64,000 bases of DNA from JACMNW01 sp031406155 (GTDB lineage Bacteria > Pseudomonadota > Alphaproteobacteria > Rhodobacterales > Rhodobacteraceae). Shown piece by piece: positions 44,703 to 53,228 of this stretch. The notes beneath the pieces are model-generated. The model worked only from the letters and a program-made list of their open reading frames with translations. It ran no database searches and was not told where the DNA came from. Within the stretch, counting starts at the first letter, position 1. Every line of letters begins with the position of its first letter. The position numbers and the translations under genes are program-made. The stretch lies in assembly GCA_031406155.1 (NCBI GenBank), contig JANOGW010000003.1, forward strand, positions 124,001-188,000, written 5' to 3'.

Positions 44703-45854
44703 ATGGCAAATGGTCTTTTTCGTAAAGGGGATGGCCGCGTCGGGTTTGCCGAGCTGTTCTTTGATTTGGTGTTTGTTTTTGCGATTACGCAGATCAGCCA
44801 TAGCCTGCTGAGCCATTACAACCTGCGCGGTGCTGTCGAAGCCGGGGTGCTGTTTTTGGCGATCTGGCTGGTGTGGATTTATACGACTTGGGTGTTGAAT
44901 CAACTTGATCCAGACAATGTTGCGGTGCGGATACTACTGTTTTTGCTGATGTTGGGCGGATTGTTCGTGTCTATGGCATTGCCGCAGGCATTTGGCGACC
45001 GTGGCTTGGTCTTTGCTCTGGCGTTTGCTGCCATGCAGGTTGGTCGCACGGCATTCTTTTTGTTGGTATCCGGCAATAGATTCTGGGGGCGGCTGGCCTA
45101 TGCAAGGATACTGATCTGGTTTCTGGCGGCGGCTGTTTTTTGGGTATTGGGCGGGTTGGCGGAACCGGAAGTTCGCCTGTGGTTCTGGCTTGCCGCCCTT
45201 GGGTTAGAGTTTATGGCAGCCCTTGTCGGATTTTTTGTGCCGGGCCTTGGGCGGGCAGTGACCACCGATTGGACCGTGAACGGCGGCCATATTGCAGAAC
45301 GCTGTGGGCTATTCGTGATCATCTGCCTTGGGGAGTCGCTTCTGGTGTCGGGTGCTACCTTTGCAGGTATGGACTGGACAGCTGCGGGCTTGGGGGCATT
45401 TATTGCTAGCTTCAGTGTCACCATCGGTATGTGGTGGGTGTATTTCCATGTCGGGCACAAACGCGGCACGCATCAGATAGAGCATTCAGATGATCCGGGT
45501 CGATTGGCACGGATGGTCTTTAGCTACATCCATATTCTGATTGTTGCAGGCATTGTCTTGTCGGCCGTTGGGGCAGAGCGGGCAATCGCGCATCCGGGAG
45601 ATGCCGCAAGCTTGACGGAATCTGCATCTGTCATCGGGGGGTTGGTGTTTTTCTTGTTGGGCAATGGGCTGTTCAAATGGGCGTCAGCGCCGTATTTCCC
45701 ACTGTCGCATCTTGTCGGATTAGGCTTCTGCGTTTTGGCAGCGGTGCTTGGGCCATGGACCAATCTGCTGGTGATTAACCTTGCAGCGGCAGGGATTTTG
45801 TTTTTGGTCGCAGTCTGGGAAAACCAGACAGCGCCAATAGTTACGCACCAGTGA
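44703..45854 (+). CDS. Low temperature requirement protein A (LtrA) family
   Basis: A 383-residue polytopic membrane protein with about 11-12 helices. LtrA hallmarks are the N-terminal GRVGFAELFFDLVFVFAITQISH, the central HIAERCGLFVIICLGESLLV, and YIHILIVAGIVLSAVGAE. The role is not established; Listeria ltrA mutants grow poorly in the cold. ATG 44703 has GAGG six bases upstream; the open frame upstream is discarded. It follows the TRAP terminator and converges with the monooxygenase gene, overlapping it by 14 bases. Confidence 0.9.
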   Translation: MANGLFRKGDGRVGFAELFFDLVFVFAITQISHSLLSHYNLRGAVEAGVLFLAIWLVWIYTTWVLNQLDPDNVAVRILLFLLMLGGLFVSMALPQAFGDRGLVFALAFAAMQVGRTAFFLLVSGNRFWGRLAYARILIWFLAAAVFWVLGGLAEPEVRLWFWLAALGLEFMAALVGFFVPGLGRAVTTDWTVNGGHIAERCGLFVIICLGESLLVSGATFAGMDWTAAGLGAFIASFSVTIGMWWVYFHVGHKRGTHQIEHSDDPGRLARMVFSYIHILIVAGIVLSAVGAERAIAHPGDAASLTESASVIGGLVFFLLGNGLFKWASAPYFPLSHLVGLGFCVLAAVLGPWTNLLVINLAAAGILFLVAVWENQTAPIVTHQ

Positions 45855-46113
45855 CCTTGAAATCACGGACCACGGTTTGTGACATTTGCCACCAGATCGA
45901 CGCGCGGTTGCGGGTTTGATGCGCGTCAAACGCGGTTTGGTCAACGTAGGTTTCGTCAATATACCAGACCAACGGGTTTGCAGTTTGGGTCACAGAAAAT
46001 GTAAGGCAGCCCGGTTCGGCACGGCTTAGGCGGATGTGATCGGGCAAGTAGGTTTCGACGATTTTCAGGTCGTCTTGCGTCGCGCAGGTCAAAGTGCCGG
46101 TGAGGTGGATCAT
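45841..46113 (-). CDS. Antibiotic biosynthesis monooxygenase (ABM) family protein
   Basis: A 90-residue dimeric alpha-beta barrel protein of the ABM/quinol-monooxygenase type. The central HIRLSRAEPGCLTFSVTQTANP and WYIDETYVDQTAFDAHQTRNRA segments are characteristic. It could be a quinol monooxygenase or a detoxification protein. The start overlaps the guaA stop (ATGA), so it is read with guaA. The C-terminus overlaps the convergent LtrA gene by 14 bases. Confidence 0.82.
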   Translation of the reverse strand: MIHLTGTLTCATQDDLKIVETYLPDHIRLSRAEPGCLTFSVTQTANPLVWYIDETYVDQTAFDAHQTRNRASIWWQMSQTVVRDFKVTGA

Positions 46114-47666
46114 TCGAGTTCAATGGTGCCGGGTGGCTTTGAGGTGATGTCGTAGAACACGCGGTTAATCCCCGGCACCTCATTGATGATGCGGGTCATG
46201 GTTTCGCCAAGAAATTCATGGGTGAAGGGGTAGGTATCGGCAGTCATGCCGTCAACGGATGTGACGGCACGCAGGGCGACGGCGTAGTCATAGGTGCGAT
46301 GGTCGCCCATGACGCCGACGGTTTTCATCGGCAGGATAGCGGCGAAGGCTTGCCAGATATCGTCATAAAGCCCGTGTTTGCGGATCTGGTCGATGTAGAC
46401 GGCATCGGCGGCGCGCAGGATGTTCAGTTTTTCCGTGGTGATCTCGCCGGGGCAGCGGATGGCGAGGCCGGGGCCGGGGAACGGGTGGCGGCCGATGAAG
46501 CTTTGCGGCAGACCAAGTTCGCGGCCAAGGGCGCGGACTTCGTCTTTGAACAGTTCGCGCAGGGGTTCGACCAGTTGCATATTCATGCGGGCGGGCAGGC
46601 CGCCTACGTTGTGGTGCGATTTGATGGTGACGCTTGGGCCGCCCGAGAAGCTGACGCTTTCAATGACATCGGGGTAGAGGGTGCCTTGGGCAAGAAATTC
46701 TGCGCCACCAACGGCTTTTGCGTGTTTATCGAACACCTCGATAAACAACCCGCCGATGATTTTGCGTTTGGTTTCGGGATCGGAAACGCCTTCCAGCTTG
46801 CCAAGGAACAGCTCGGATTCGTCGGCATGGATCAGTGGCAAGTTGTAATGTTCACGGAACATCGAGACGACTTGTTCAGATTCGTTCAGGCGCATCAGGC
46901 CGTGATCGACATAGACGCACGTCAACTGATGGCCGATGGCCTCGTGGATCAGGACGGCGGCAACGGAGCTGTCGACGCCACCGGAAAGCGCGCAGATAAC
47001 CCGGCCTTGGCCAACTTGGGCGCGAATTTTGGCGATGGCTTCTTCGCGGTAGGCGCCCATCGTCCAATCGCCTTTGAAGCCGGCCATGCGAACGAAGTTT
47101 GCGTAGAGCTGCGCACCTTTCGGGGTATGATGAACTTCAGGGTGGAACTGGACTGCGTAGAAAAGTCGGGCGGGGTCTGCGGTGATGGCGAACGGGGCGT
47201 TCGGCGAGGTGCCATAAACCTGAAAGCCGGGGGCGAGGACGGAGACGTGGTCGCCGTGGCTCATCCAGACCTGTTCGCGGGCTTGGTCGAACCAGCCGTC
47301 TAGCAGCGGCGACTTCGCGAGTGTGGGGGTGACGAAGGCGCGGCCAAATTCGGCAGTGCCATGGCCGCGTTCAACCTTGCCGCCGAGGCAGTGCATCATG
47401 ACCTGCTGGCCGTAGCAGATACCAAGGACGGGCACGCCAAGGGTGAAGACTGACGCCGGGGGCATCGGTGCGCCGTCGGCAAAGACGGACGACGGACCGC
47501 CGGAGAGGACCACCGCTTTGGGGGCGAAATCGGCGAGGAAGGCGTCGGTGACTTTGTTGTAGGGATGGATCTCGCAGTAGACATTCAGCTCGCGCAAGCG
47601 GCGCGCGATCAGCTGGGTTACCTGGCTGCCAAAGTCGATGATGAGAAGGCGATCATGCTGGGTCAT
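46110..47666 (-). CDS. guaA: GMP synthase (glutamine-hydrolysing)
   Basis: A 518-residue GuaA. It converts XMP to GMP using glutamine and ATP. The class-I amidotransferase domain (about 1-195) has the oxyanion strand VLSGGPSSVF, nucleophile GICYGQQ (Cys) and HPEVHHTP. The PP-loop ATPase domain has CALSGGVDSSVAAVL. The C-terminal dimerisation domain ends RVFYDITSKPPGTIELE. Full length. The opposite strand carries a long open frame (46218-47303) that is only a shadow. Confidence 0.98.
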   Translation of the reverse strand: MTQHDRLLIIDFGSQVTQLIARRLRELNVYCEIHPYNKVTDAFLADFAPKAVVLSGGPSSVFADGAPMPPASVFTLGVPVLGICYGQQVMMHCLGGKVERGHGTAEFGRAFVTPTLAKSPLLDGWFDQAREQVWMSHGDHVSVLAPGFQVYGTSPNAPFAITADPARLFYAVQFHPEVHHTPKGAQLYANFVRMAGFKGDWTMGAYREEAIAKIRAQVGQGRVICALSGGVDSSVAAVLIHEAIGHQLTCVYVDHGLMRLNESEQVVSMFREHYNLPLIHADESELFLGKLEGVSDPETKRKIIGGLFIEVFDKHAKAVGGAEFLAQGTLYPDVIESVSFSGGPSVTIKSHHNVGGLPARMNMQLVEPLRELFKDEVRALGRELGLPQSFIGRHPFPGPGLAIRCPGEITTEKLNILRAADAVYIDQIRKHGLYDDIWQAFAAILPMKTVGVMGDHRTYDYAVALRAVTSVDGMTADTYPFTHEFLGETMTRIINEVPGINRVFYDITSKPPGTIELE

Positions 47667-47870
47667 GGGGCAGGGGAATAGGCAAAAGGGGCCTCAAGGG
47701 CAAGGGGCGCGCGGGGCTGGCGGCGATGGGTTTGAGGTTTTGGTCGAAGAAAAAGCGATGTGTCGCAGCTGGCCGCCGGCAATGTCGGTTTTGGAGAGTA
47801 TGCGGCGCATTCGGGGGGCAGACCGGAACGTTGAAGTTGCATAAGTCGACAAACAGTGTCGGAGGCTAAG

Positions 47871-49412
47871 ATGAACGAAGTGGCAGGACGCAGGGCGCGC
47901 GGTGGCGGTGGCACAGCACGGCGGGCAGAGCGGTCGGCCATCAGCTTTGAGACGGCGCGGTTCATCAGCCGGAACATTCCGAACTTCGAGATATTGAACG
48001 AAGAAGCGCTGGCCATCATCGAATGGAACGCTGATACGGTGCTGGAAGAGATCGGCGTCAACTTCCTTGAGAATGAACCGGCTTTGGCGCTGTGGCGTGC
48101 GGCAGGCGCCGATGTGAAGGGCGAACGGGTCCATATTCCGCGCGGCCTTGCGCGCAAGTTGTGTGCGACAGCACCGTCCAGCTTTACCCAGCATGCCCGC
48201 AACCCGGAACGGAACGTCGACATTGGCGGGCGCAATATGGTGCTGGCCCCGGTCTATGGCCCACCCTTCGTGCGCGATCAGGCCGGCGGACGGCGCTATG
48301 CCACGATCGCCGATTTCCAGAATTTCGTGAAGCTGGGATATATGTCGAAGTGGCTGCACCATTCGGGCGGCACGGTCTGCGAGCCTACGGATGTGCCAGT
48401 GAACAAGCGCCATCTGGATATGGTGCTGGCGCATATGCTGTTATCGGACAAGCCTTACATGGGATCGGTGACCGAGCCAAGCCGCGCCGAGGATTCGGTG
48501 GCGATGTCAAAGATCCTGTTCGGCGATGCCTTTGTTGACGAGAACACGGTGATGACCAGCCTGATCAACATCAACTCTCCACTGACGTTCGATTCGATCA
48601 TGATGGGCGCGCTAGAGGTATATGCGCGGGCAAATCAGGCCGCGATCATCAGTCCGTTTATTGTCGGTGGCGCAATGGCGCCGGTTACCGTGGCGGGGAC
48701 ATTGACGCAGGTACTGGCAGAAGTGCTGGCGGGCGTGGCGTATAGCCAGTTGGTACGCCCCGGTGCTCCGGTGATTTTCGGGGCGTTCGTCACGTCGATT
48801 GACATGAACAGCGGTGCGCCGACGTTTGGCACACCCGAAGCCGCGCATATTACCTATGGTGCGGGTCAGTTGGCGCGGCGGATGAACCTGCCGTACCGGT
48901 CGGGCGGTGCTTTCTGTGGATCGAAGCTACCCGATGCGCAGGCGGCGTATGAAACCGCAAACAGCCTGAATATGGCGCTGCTGGCGGGGGTTAATTTCAT
49001 GCTGCACGCCTGCGGCTGGCTGGAGGGCGGCTTGGTCAGCAGTTACGAAAAATTCGTGATGGACGCGGACCAGTTGGGCACACTGCACCATCTGGCCAAG
49101 GGCATCATCATGGACGAAAACGGGCAGGGCATGGACGCGATCCGCGAGGTGGGGCCGGGGGGGCACTATCTTGGCTGCGAACACACTCAGGCCAATTTCA
49201 AGACAGCATTCTGGCGGTCTGATCTGTTCGACTACAAGCCGTTCGAGACTTGGGCCGAGGAAGGCGCGCGCGATACCGAAACGCTGGCCGCGGAACGGGT
49301 CTCCAAGATGCTGGGCGATTATCAGAAGCCGGACATGGATATTGCGGTGTCTGACGCGCTGGAGGATTACGTGGCGCGGCGCAAATCAGGGATGCCGGAC
49401 GCATTCGTGTAA
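47871..49412 (+). CDS. Trimethylamine methyltransferase (MttB) family protein
   Basis: A 513-residue TIM-barrel protein of the MttB superfamily. Family blocks are NADTVLEEIGVNFLENEPALALWRAAGADV, the HHSGGTVCEPTDVPV region, PFIVGGAMAPVTVAGTLTQVLAEVLAG and EVGPGGHYLGCEHTQANFKTAFW. The frame is complete without an amber codon, so this is a non-pyrrolysine member, such as glycine-betaine or other quaternary-amine methyltransferases. No corrinoid protein or MtbA-like gene is adjacent. GGAGG five bases upstream fixes the start at ATG 47871; GTG 47856 would overlap that site. Confidence 0.88.
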   Translation: MNEVAGRRARGGGGTARRAERSAISFETARFISRNIPNFEILNEEALAIIEWNADTVLEEIGVNFLENEPALALWRAAGADVKGERVHIPRGLARKLCATAPSSFTQHARNPERNVDIGGRNMVLAPVYGPPFVRDQAGGRRYATIADFQNFVKLGYMSKWLHHSGGTVCEPTDVPVNKRHLDMVLAHMLLSDKPYMGSVTEPSRAEDSVAMSKILFGDAFVDENTVMTSLININSPLTFDSIMMGALEVYARANQAAIISPFIVGGAMAPVTVAGTLTQVLAEVLAGVAYSQLVRPGAPVIFGAFVTSIDMNSGAPTFGTPEAAHITYGAGQLARRMNLPYRSGGAFCGSKLPDAQAAYETANSLNMALLAGVNFMLHACGWLEGGLVSSYEKFVMDADQLGTLHHLAKGIIMDENGQGMDAIREVGPGGHYLGCEHTQANFKTAFWRSDLFDYKPFETWAEEGARDTETLAAERVSKMLGDYQKPDMDIAVSDALEDYVARRKSGMPDAFV

Positions 49413-49419
49413 GCGCATC

Positions 49420-49446
49420 GCAGCCCCGCACCTGATCCGGGGCTGC
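49420..49446. repeat. Extragenic palindrome / hairpin after the MttB-family gene
   Basis: GCAGCCCCG pairs with CGGGGCTGC, with a nine-base loop containing CTGATC. No T-run follows on either strand. It resembles a dispersed CCCCG...TGATC..CGGGG palindrome; a similar element lies at 60160-60183. Confidence 0.45.
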
Positions 49447-49486
49447 AAACCGGCGTTATTTGCCCAACTTATGCCTTTCCCTGTCA

Positions 49487-49777
49487 CTATGCCTGCAAAA
49501 CGCGCGGCAAAAGGCGCGTCTCGGCGATCAGGGCGATCAGCACCTCAATGTGGCGCGACAGCGAATAGCCGGCATCACCCGCGCGGCGGGTTTGTTCCAT
49601 ATGCTCTTCGGCTGAGATCAGTTGTGGGATTGCGGCCTCGGGTGTGGCCCTTGCGGACGCATTGATCAGGCGGCGCAGGTCCCTTTCGCGCCGGTAGTCA
49701 GCCACCCCAAAGCGCGCGGCGCGGATCAAAAGACGTGGACGGCGCAAGTCGGCCAACAGGGTTCGGAAATCGGTCAT
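49487..49777 (-). CDS. DUF6477 family protein
   Basis: A 96-residue basic helical protein (MTDFRTLLADLRRPRLLIRAARFGVADYRRERDLRRLI...). The pattern is the Rhodobacteraceae DUF6477 type, of unknown function. GGAGG five bases before ATG 49777 decides the start over the open frame to 49810. It lies divergent to the HTH/DUF6456 gene, a neighbourhood that may be conserved (recollection, unchecked). Confidence 0.75.
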   Translation of the reverse strand: MTDFRTLLADLRRPRLLIRAARFGVADYRRERDLRRLINASARATPEAAIPQLISAEEHMEQTRRAGDAGYSLSRHIEVLIALIAETRLLPRVLQA

Positions 49778-49993
49778 CAAAGCCTCCAATAGATTTACAA
49801 GTCGCACCATGCGCCAAGTTCAGCTGGCGTTGCGCAACCGTGGGTTGTAGCGTACGGGGCTTTTTCGTTTGTTTAGAGTTTGGTTACCATTATGGCGCTA
49901 AGGCCTGAGATTAACCAACCAGTAACCATTCACACCCACGCTTGAGACTTCCTTTTCAAAGGTTTTCAGCCGTTTCGGTGGCACGGACATGAA

Positions 49994-50593
49994 ATGAAAA
50001 GCCCAGACCTGTCAGACGACTTTGCCTTGCCATCATGGCTTCCCAGCGCCGTGCGACTGTATCTTGACCATACCGAGGAGGGGGTATCCCTGCGCGCACT
50101 TGCGCGGCGCGAAGGCTGCCACGCCTCGACTGTCATGCGCCATGTGCGACGCTATGAGAACCGCCGCGATGATCCGTTGATGGATGCGGCACTGGCGGCA
50201 CTTGGGCGGCGTCAGGGGCGCGACATCATCAATTCAACCAACGAGGATGACGAACGAATGAGTCTTCAGATACGCACGGATGCGCTTGCCATGGACGAGA
50301 TCACACTGGCGCGCGAGGGGCGCAGGATCTTGCGGCGGCTGATCGAACCGGGCGCAGTTCTGGCAATCGCGCCCGACATGGAAAAGGCCGTGGTCATGCG
50401 CGAGTTTGCCGATGGCCGGGCGGCGCGCACCGGGGTTGTTGACCGGCTGGTCGCTCAGGCGTTCGTGCTGAAAGACTGGATCTGTTGCCGCAAGCCAGGC
50501 CGGGTGGCGACCTATGAGATTACATCCGTTGGAAGGGCCGCACTGCGGCGGATGACGGGCGAGGATGACGGCCTGCGCGGTGGCATGGCCTAG
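49994..50593 (+). CDS. HTH/DUF6456 protein, N-terminal half (ends at in-frame amber)
   Basis: A 199-residue N-terminal part. An HTH is at about 29-56 (EGVSLRALARREGCHASTVMRHVRRYENR), followed by a basic middle region and a winged-helix-like segment (EARRILRRLIEPGAVLAIAPDMEKAVV...YEITSVGRAALRRM). It stops at TAG 50591-50593. Two codons later, in the same frame, begins the DUF6456 half. In related bacteria these regions are, to my knowledge, one protein of about 370-390 residues. A single sense-to-TAG change therefore explains the split: a recent nonsense mutation, read-through or a sequencing error. Confidence 0.75.
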   Translation: MKSPDLSDDFALPSWLPSAVRLYLDHTEEGVSLRALARREGCHASTVMRHVRRYENRRDDPLMDAALAALGRRQGRDIINSTNEDDERMSLQIRTDALAMDEITLAREGRRILRRLIEPGAVLAIAPDMEKAVVMREFADGRAARTGVVDRLVAQAFVLKDWICCRKPGRVATYEITSVGRAALRRMTGEDDGLRGGMA

Positions 50594-50599
50594 GCGGCG

Positions 50600-51115
50600 A
50601 TGCCCTTTGCTGGCCAGCACCGCAGTTACGACGAGCGGGCAACACGGGGCGAAGACGGCCTGCGCCGGGTGCGCTATAACCTTGCGGAAAGCCCGGTGGC
50701 ATTGCTCGGGCGGCGGCGCGACAAGGATGGCAAGCTGTTCCTTGAGGCTGAACTGGTGGTGGCCGCTGAACGGTTGCGCGAAGACTTCGAACTGGCGCAG
50801 ATGGGCCCGCGCGTGGCACAGAATTGGGATGGGTTTTTGACCGGCGGTGACAGGGGCGGCTTTCGCGCCGATGCGGGCGGCGCCGAAGGGCCGCGTGCCG
50901 CGCGCGACAGGGTGGCGGCCGCCTTGCGCGATCTTGGGCCGGGGCTTGGCGATATGGTGCTGCGCTGCTGCTGCTATCTTGAAGGGCTGGAGATCGCCGA
51001 AAAGCGCATGGGCTGGTCGGCGCGGTCTGGCAAGATCGTGCTGCGTATCGCGTTGCAGCGGTTGCGGCGGCATTACGACGACGCCTATGGGCGGTCGGGA
51101 CCATTGATCGGGTAA
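50600..51115 (+). CDS. DUF6456 protein, C-terminal half
   Basis: A 171-residue open frame in the same frame as the preceding HTH half, separated only by TAG and two codons. It holds the DUF6456 core: SLRRVRYNLAESP-like start (here GLRRVRYNLAESPVALLGRRRDKDG), LREDFELAQMGPRVAQNWDGFLTGG and MGWSARSGKIVLRIALQRLRRHY, a likely DNA-binding helix pair. The first ATG has no convincing ribosome site. The codon pattern shows no decay, so the break is young or is bypassed. Confidence 0.7.
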   Translation: MPFAGQHRSYDERATRGEDGLRRVRYNLAESPVALLGRRRDKDGKLFLEAELVVAAERLREDFELAQMGPRVAQNWDGFLTGGDRGGFRADAGGAEGPRAARDRVAAALRDLGPGLGDMVLRCCCYLEGLEIAEKRMGWSARSGKIVLRIALQRLRRHYDDAYGRSGPLIG

Positions 51116-51227
51116 GTCGCGGGTGCCACTATCGAGGTTTTTCGTGTTGACGTACAAATATGTCAGGCGTTGCGTTCCCGGTGGCGGATGCCTAAGTTGA
51201 TCCTGAAAACTTGTTGGGGGAAAACCG

Positions 51228-52178
51228 TTGCGCGACATCAACATACCAGACCAGCGCCACCCTGAAAAAGCGCACCGCATCGACAATGCCCAACCGAAGA
51301 AACCCGACTGGATCAGGGTGCGGGCGCCAACATCGGAAGGGTACAAGCGCACGCGCGACATCCTGCGCGAGCAAAAACTTGTGACCGTCTGCGAAGAGGC
51401 AGGGTGCCCCAATGTGGGCGAATGCTGGAGCCAGGGCCACGCCACGATGATGATCATGGGCGAGATTTGCACGCGGGGGTGCACATTTTGCAACGTGGCA
51501 ACCGGCAAGCCCACGACCTTGGACGTGTTCGAGCCGGGCCGTGTCGCCCATGCCGTTGCCCAATTGGGGCTGGCACATGTGGTAATCACATCGGTGGACC
51601 GTGATGATCTGGACGATGGCGGGGCCGATCACTTCGCCCAGACCATCCGTGCGGTGCGCCACCGCAGCCCGGCGACGACGATCGAAATCCTGACCCCGGA
51701 TTTCCTGAAATGCCCACCCTCTGCGCTTGAGGCGGTGGTCGAGGCGCGCCCCGATGTGTTCAACCATAATCTTGAGACCGTTCCGGGGCTTTACCCCGAG
51801 GTACGCCCCGGCGCGCGCTATTTCCATTCGCTGCGGCTTTTGCAAAAGGTGAAAGAGCTGGATCCTGGCATGTTCACCAAATCCGGCATCATGGTCGGTC
51901 TGGGTGAAGAAGCGCAGGCCGTGCGTCAGGTGATGGATGACATGCGCGCGGCGGATGTCGATTTTCTAACCATCGGGCAATACCTGCAACCGACGCCAAA
52001 GCACCACCGGGTGGATCGTTTCGTGACGCCGGACGAGTTCAAAGCCTATGAGGCCGCCGCATTCGGCAAGGGCTTCCTGATGGTATCGGCCACGCCCCTG
52101 ACCCGGTCATCCTACCATGCGGGGGATGATTTCGCGCGACTGCAGGCAGCAAGATCGGAAAAACTCGGGCGGGCTTAG
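51228..52178 (+). CDS. lipA: Lipoyl synthase
   Basis: A 316-residue radical-SAM enzyme that inserts two sulfurs into octanoyl-protein. The auxiliary cluster motif is CEEAGCPNVGECW and the radical-SAM motif CTRGCTFCNV. The C-terminal RSSYHAGDDF supplies the serine ligand. The start is TTG 51228, with GGGGGA six bases upstream and the family-typical N-terminus MRDINIPDQRHPEKAHR. The gap upstream has a small dyad (51148-51165). Confidence 0.97.
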   Translation: MRDINIPDQRHPEKAHRIDNAQPKKPDWIRVRAPTSEGYKRTRDILREQKLVTVCEEAGCPNVGECWSQGHATMMIMGEICTRGCTFCNVATGKPTTLDVFEPGRVAHAVAQLGLAHVVITSVDRDDLDDGGADHFAQTIRAVRHRSPATTIEILTPDFLKCPPSALEAVVEARPDVFNHNLETVPGLYPEVRPGARYFHSLRLLQKVKELDPGMFTKSGIMVGLGEEAQAVRQVMDDMRAADVDFLTIGQYLQPTPKHHRVDRFVTPDEFKAYEAAAFGKGFLMVSATPLTRSSYHAGDDFARLQAARSEKLGRA

Positions 52179-52240
52179 ACCAGCGGTTCGTCGCACCAAA
52201 CGTCACGTCACCCCGATACGCCCGACTTGGGCGTTTATGG

Positions 52241-53131
52241 TCACTGGACGGCAGCCAACACCTTCAGATAATCGGCCACGGCGCGCCGGTCGCTTTCCGG
52301 CAGGCGCGCCATGTTTTCGACTACATGCGCCATTTGACCTCCGGCTGTGTCATAGTCGGGCGTGAAGCCGGTGGTCAGGTAGGCGACAATGTCATCTTCG
52401 GACCAGTCCAGCTTGCCCGGCGTGATATTGGGAACAGAACCCTTGCCAGACGGATTCGGTGCGCCAGCAAGCCATTTGGTGCGCCGCAACCCACCGATGG
52501 GATTGCGCAGCGTGTGGCACTCGCCGCAATGTGCCGCCGCCTCGACAATGTAGCGACCGCGCGTGGCTGAGGCGGGCAGGGTGCCGTCTACGACCCAATC
52601 GGATTTCACGAACAGCTGCTTCCACAGACCAAGGCCGCGACGAATAGTGAACGGGAATGACAATTGATGCGGCAGGGTGGGGGTCGCGGACACGGGCAGC
52701 GTATCCATGAAGGATTTCAGATCGGCCACATCTTGCAGGGCCAGCTTGTTATAGGCGGCGTAAGGCAGCACCGGATAGTAATGCTGCCCTTCGGGCGACA
52801 CGCCACGCAGGACCGCGTTGGCAAACGAAGGCAGATCCCAGCCGCCTATGCCCTGATCGGGGTCGGGTGTGATGTTGGGGGCGATGAAGGTTCCGAAATC
52901 CGATGGGAACGCCTGCCCCCCGGTCAACAGCAGTTGCGCATCGCCCTTGGCCCCCTCTGCCATGTGGCACGAGGCGCATCCTGTCATCCAGAATACCTTT
53001 TCACCGCGCCCTGCATCGCCGGTCAAGCCGGCAAAGGCCGCATTGGGCAGGGGCGAAGGTTGCGTCAGAAACCAGAACGCAGCGCCACCGATGACGGCGA
53101 GAAACAACACCCAGCGGATCAGACGGCCCAT
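52241..53131 (-). CDS. Dihaem c-type cytochrome
   Basis: A 296-residue exported protein with an N-terminal membrane anchor or signal (IRWVLFLAVIGGAAFWFLT). It has two haem c sites, CASCH (about 52-56) and CGECH (about 203-207). Each is followed by a candidate Met ligand region. The pattern resembles the dihaem cytochrome subunit of PQQ-type alcohol/aldehyde or gluconate dehydrogenases, but no dehydrogenase gene is adjacent. It would carry electrons in the periplasm. Confidence 0.9.
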   Translation of the reverse strand: MGRLIRWVLFLAVIGGAAFWFLTQPSPLPNAAFAGLTGDAGRGEKVFWMTGCASCHMAEGAKGDAQLLLTGGQAFPSDFGTFIAPNITPDPDQGIGGWDLPSFANAVLRGVSPEGQHYYPVLPYAAYNKLALQDVADLKSFMDTLPVSATPTLPHQLSFPFTIRRGLGLWKQLFVKSDWVVDGTLPASATRGRYIVEAAAHCGECHTLRNPIGGLRRTKWLAGAPNPSGKGSVPNITPGKLDWSEDDIVAYLTTGFTPDYDTAGGQMAHVVENMARLPESDRRAVADYLKVLAAVQ

Positions 53132-53228
53132 TGTATCTCCTTTGCAAACAATCGAGCGACTTCGTCCATAATATCAATCAACATTAACACCAATGATCAG
53201 GCCATGTGTGACATGCGCAAGACCTGTT

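Noticed and set aside
46218..47303. 361-codon open frame on the plus strand
   Set aside because: Entirely antisense to guaA, low-complexity acidic/Gly composition produced by the complementary codon bias, no ribosome site.
47871..49412. Pyrrolysine-containing MttB
   Set aside because: The frame has no internal TAG, so this is a non-pyrrolysine homologue.
49420..49446. Terminator after the MttB-family gene
   Set aside because: The hairpin has no T-run on either strand, so it is listed as a palindrome instead of an intrinsic terminator.
50234..51589. 451-codon minus-strand frame
   Set aside because: Antisense to the DUF6456 region and lipA; the opposite strand carries the recognisable proteins.
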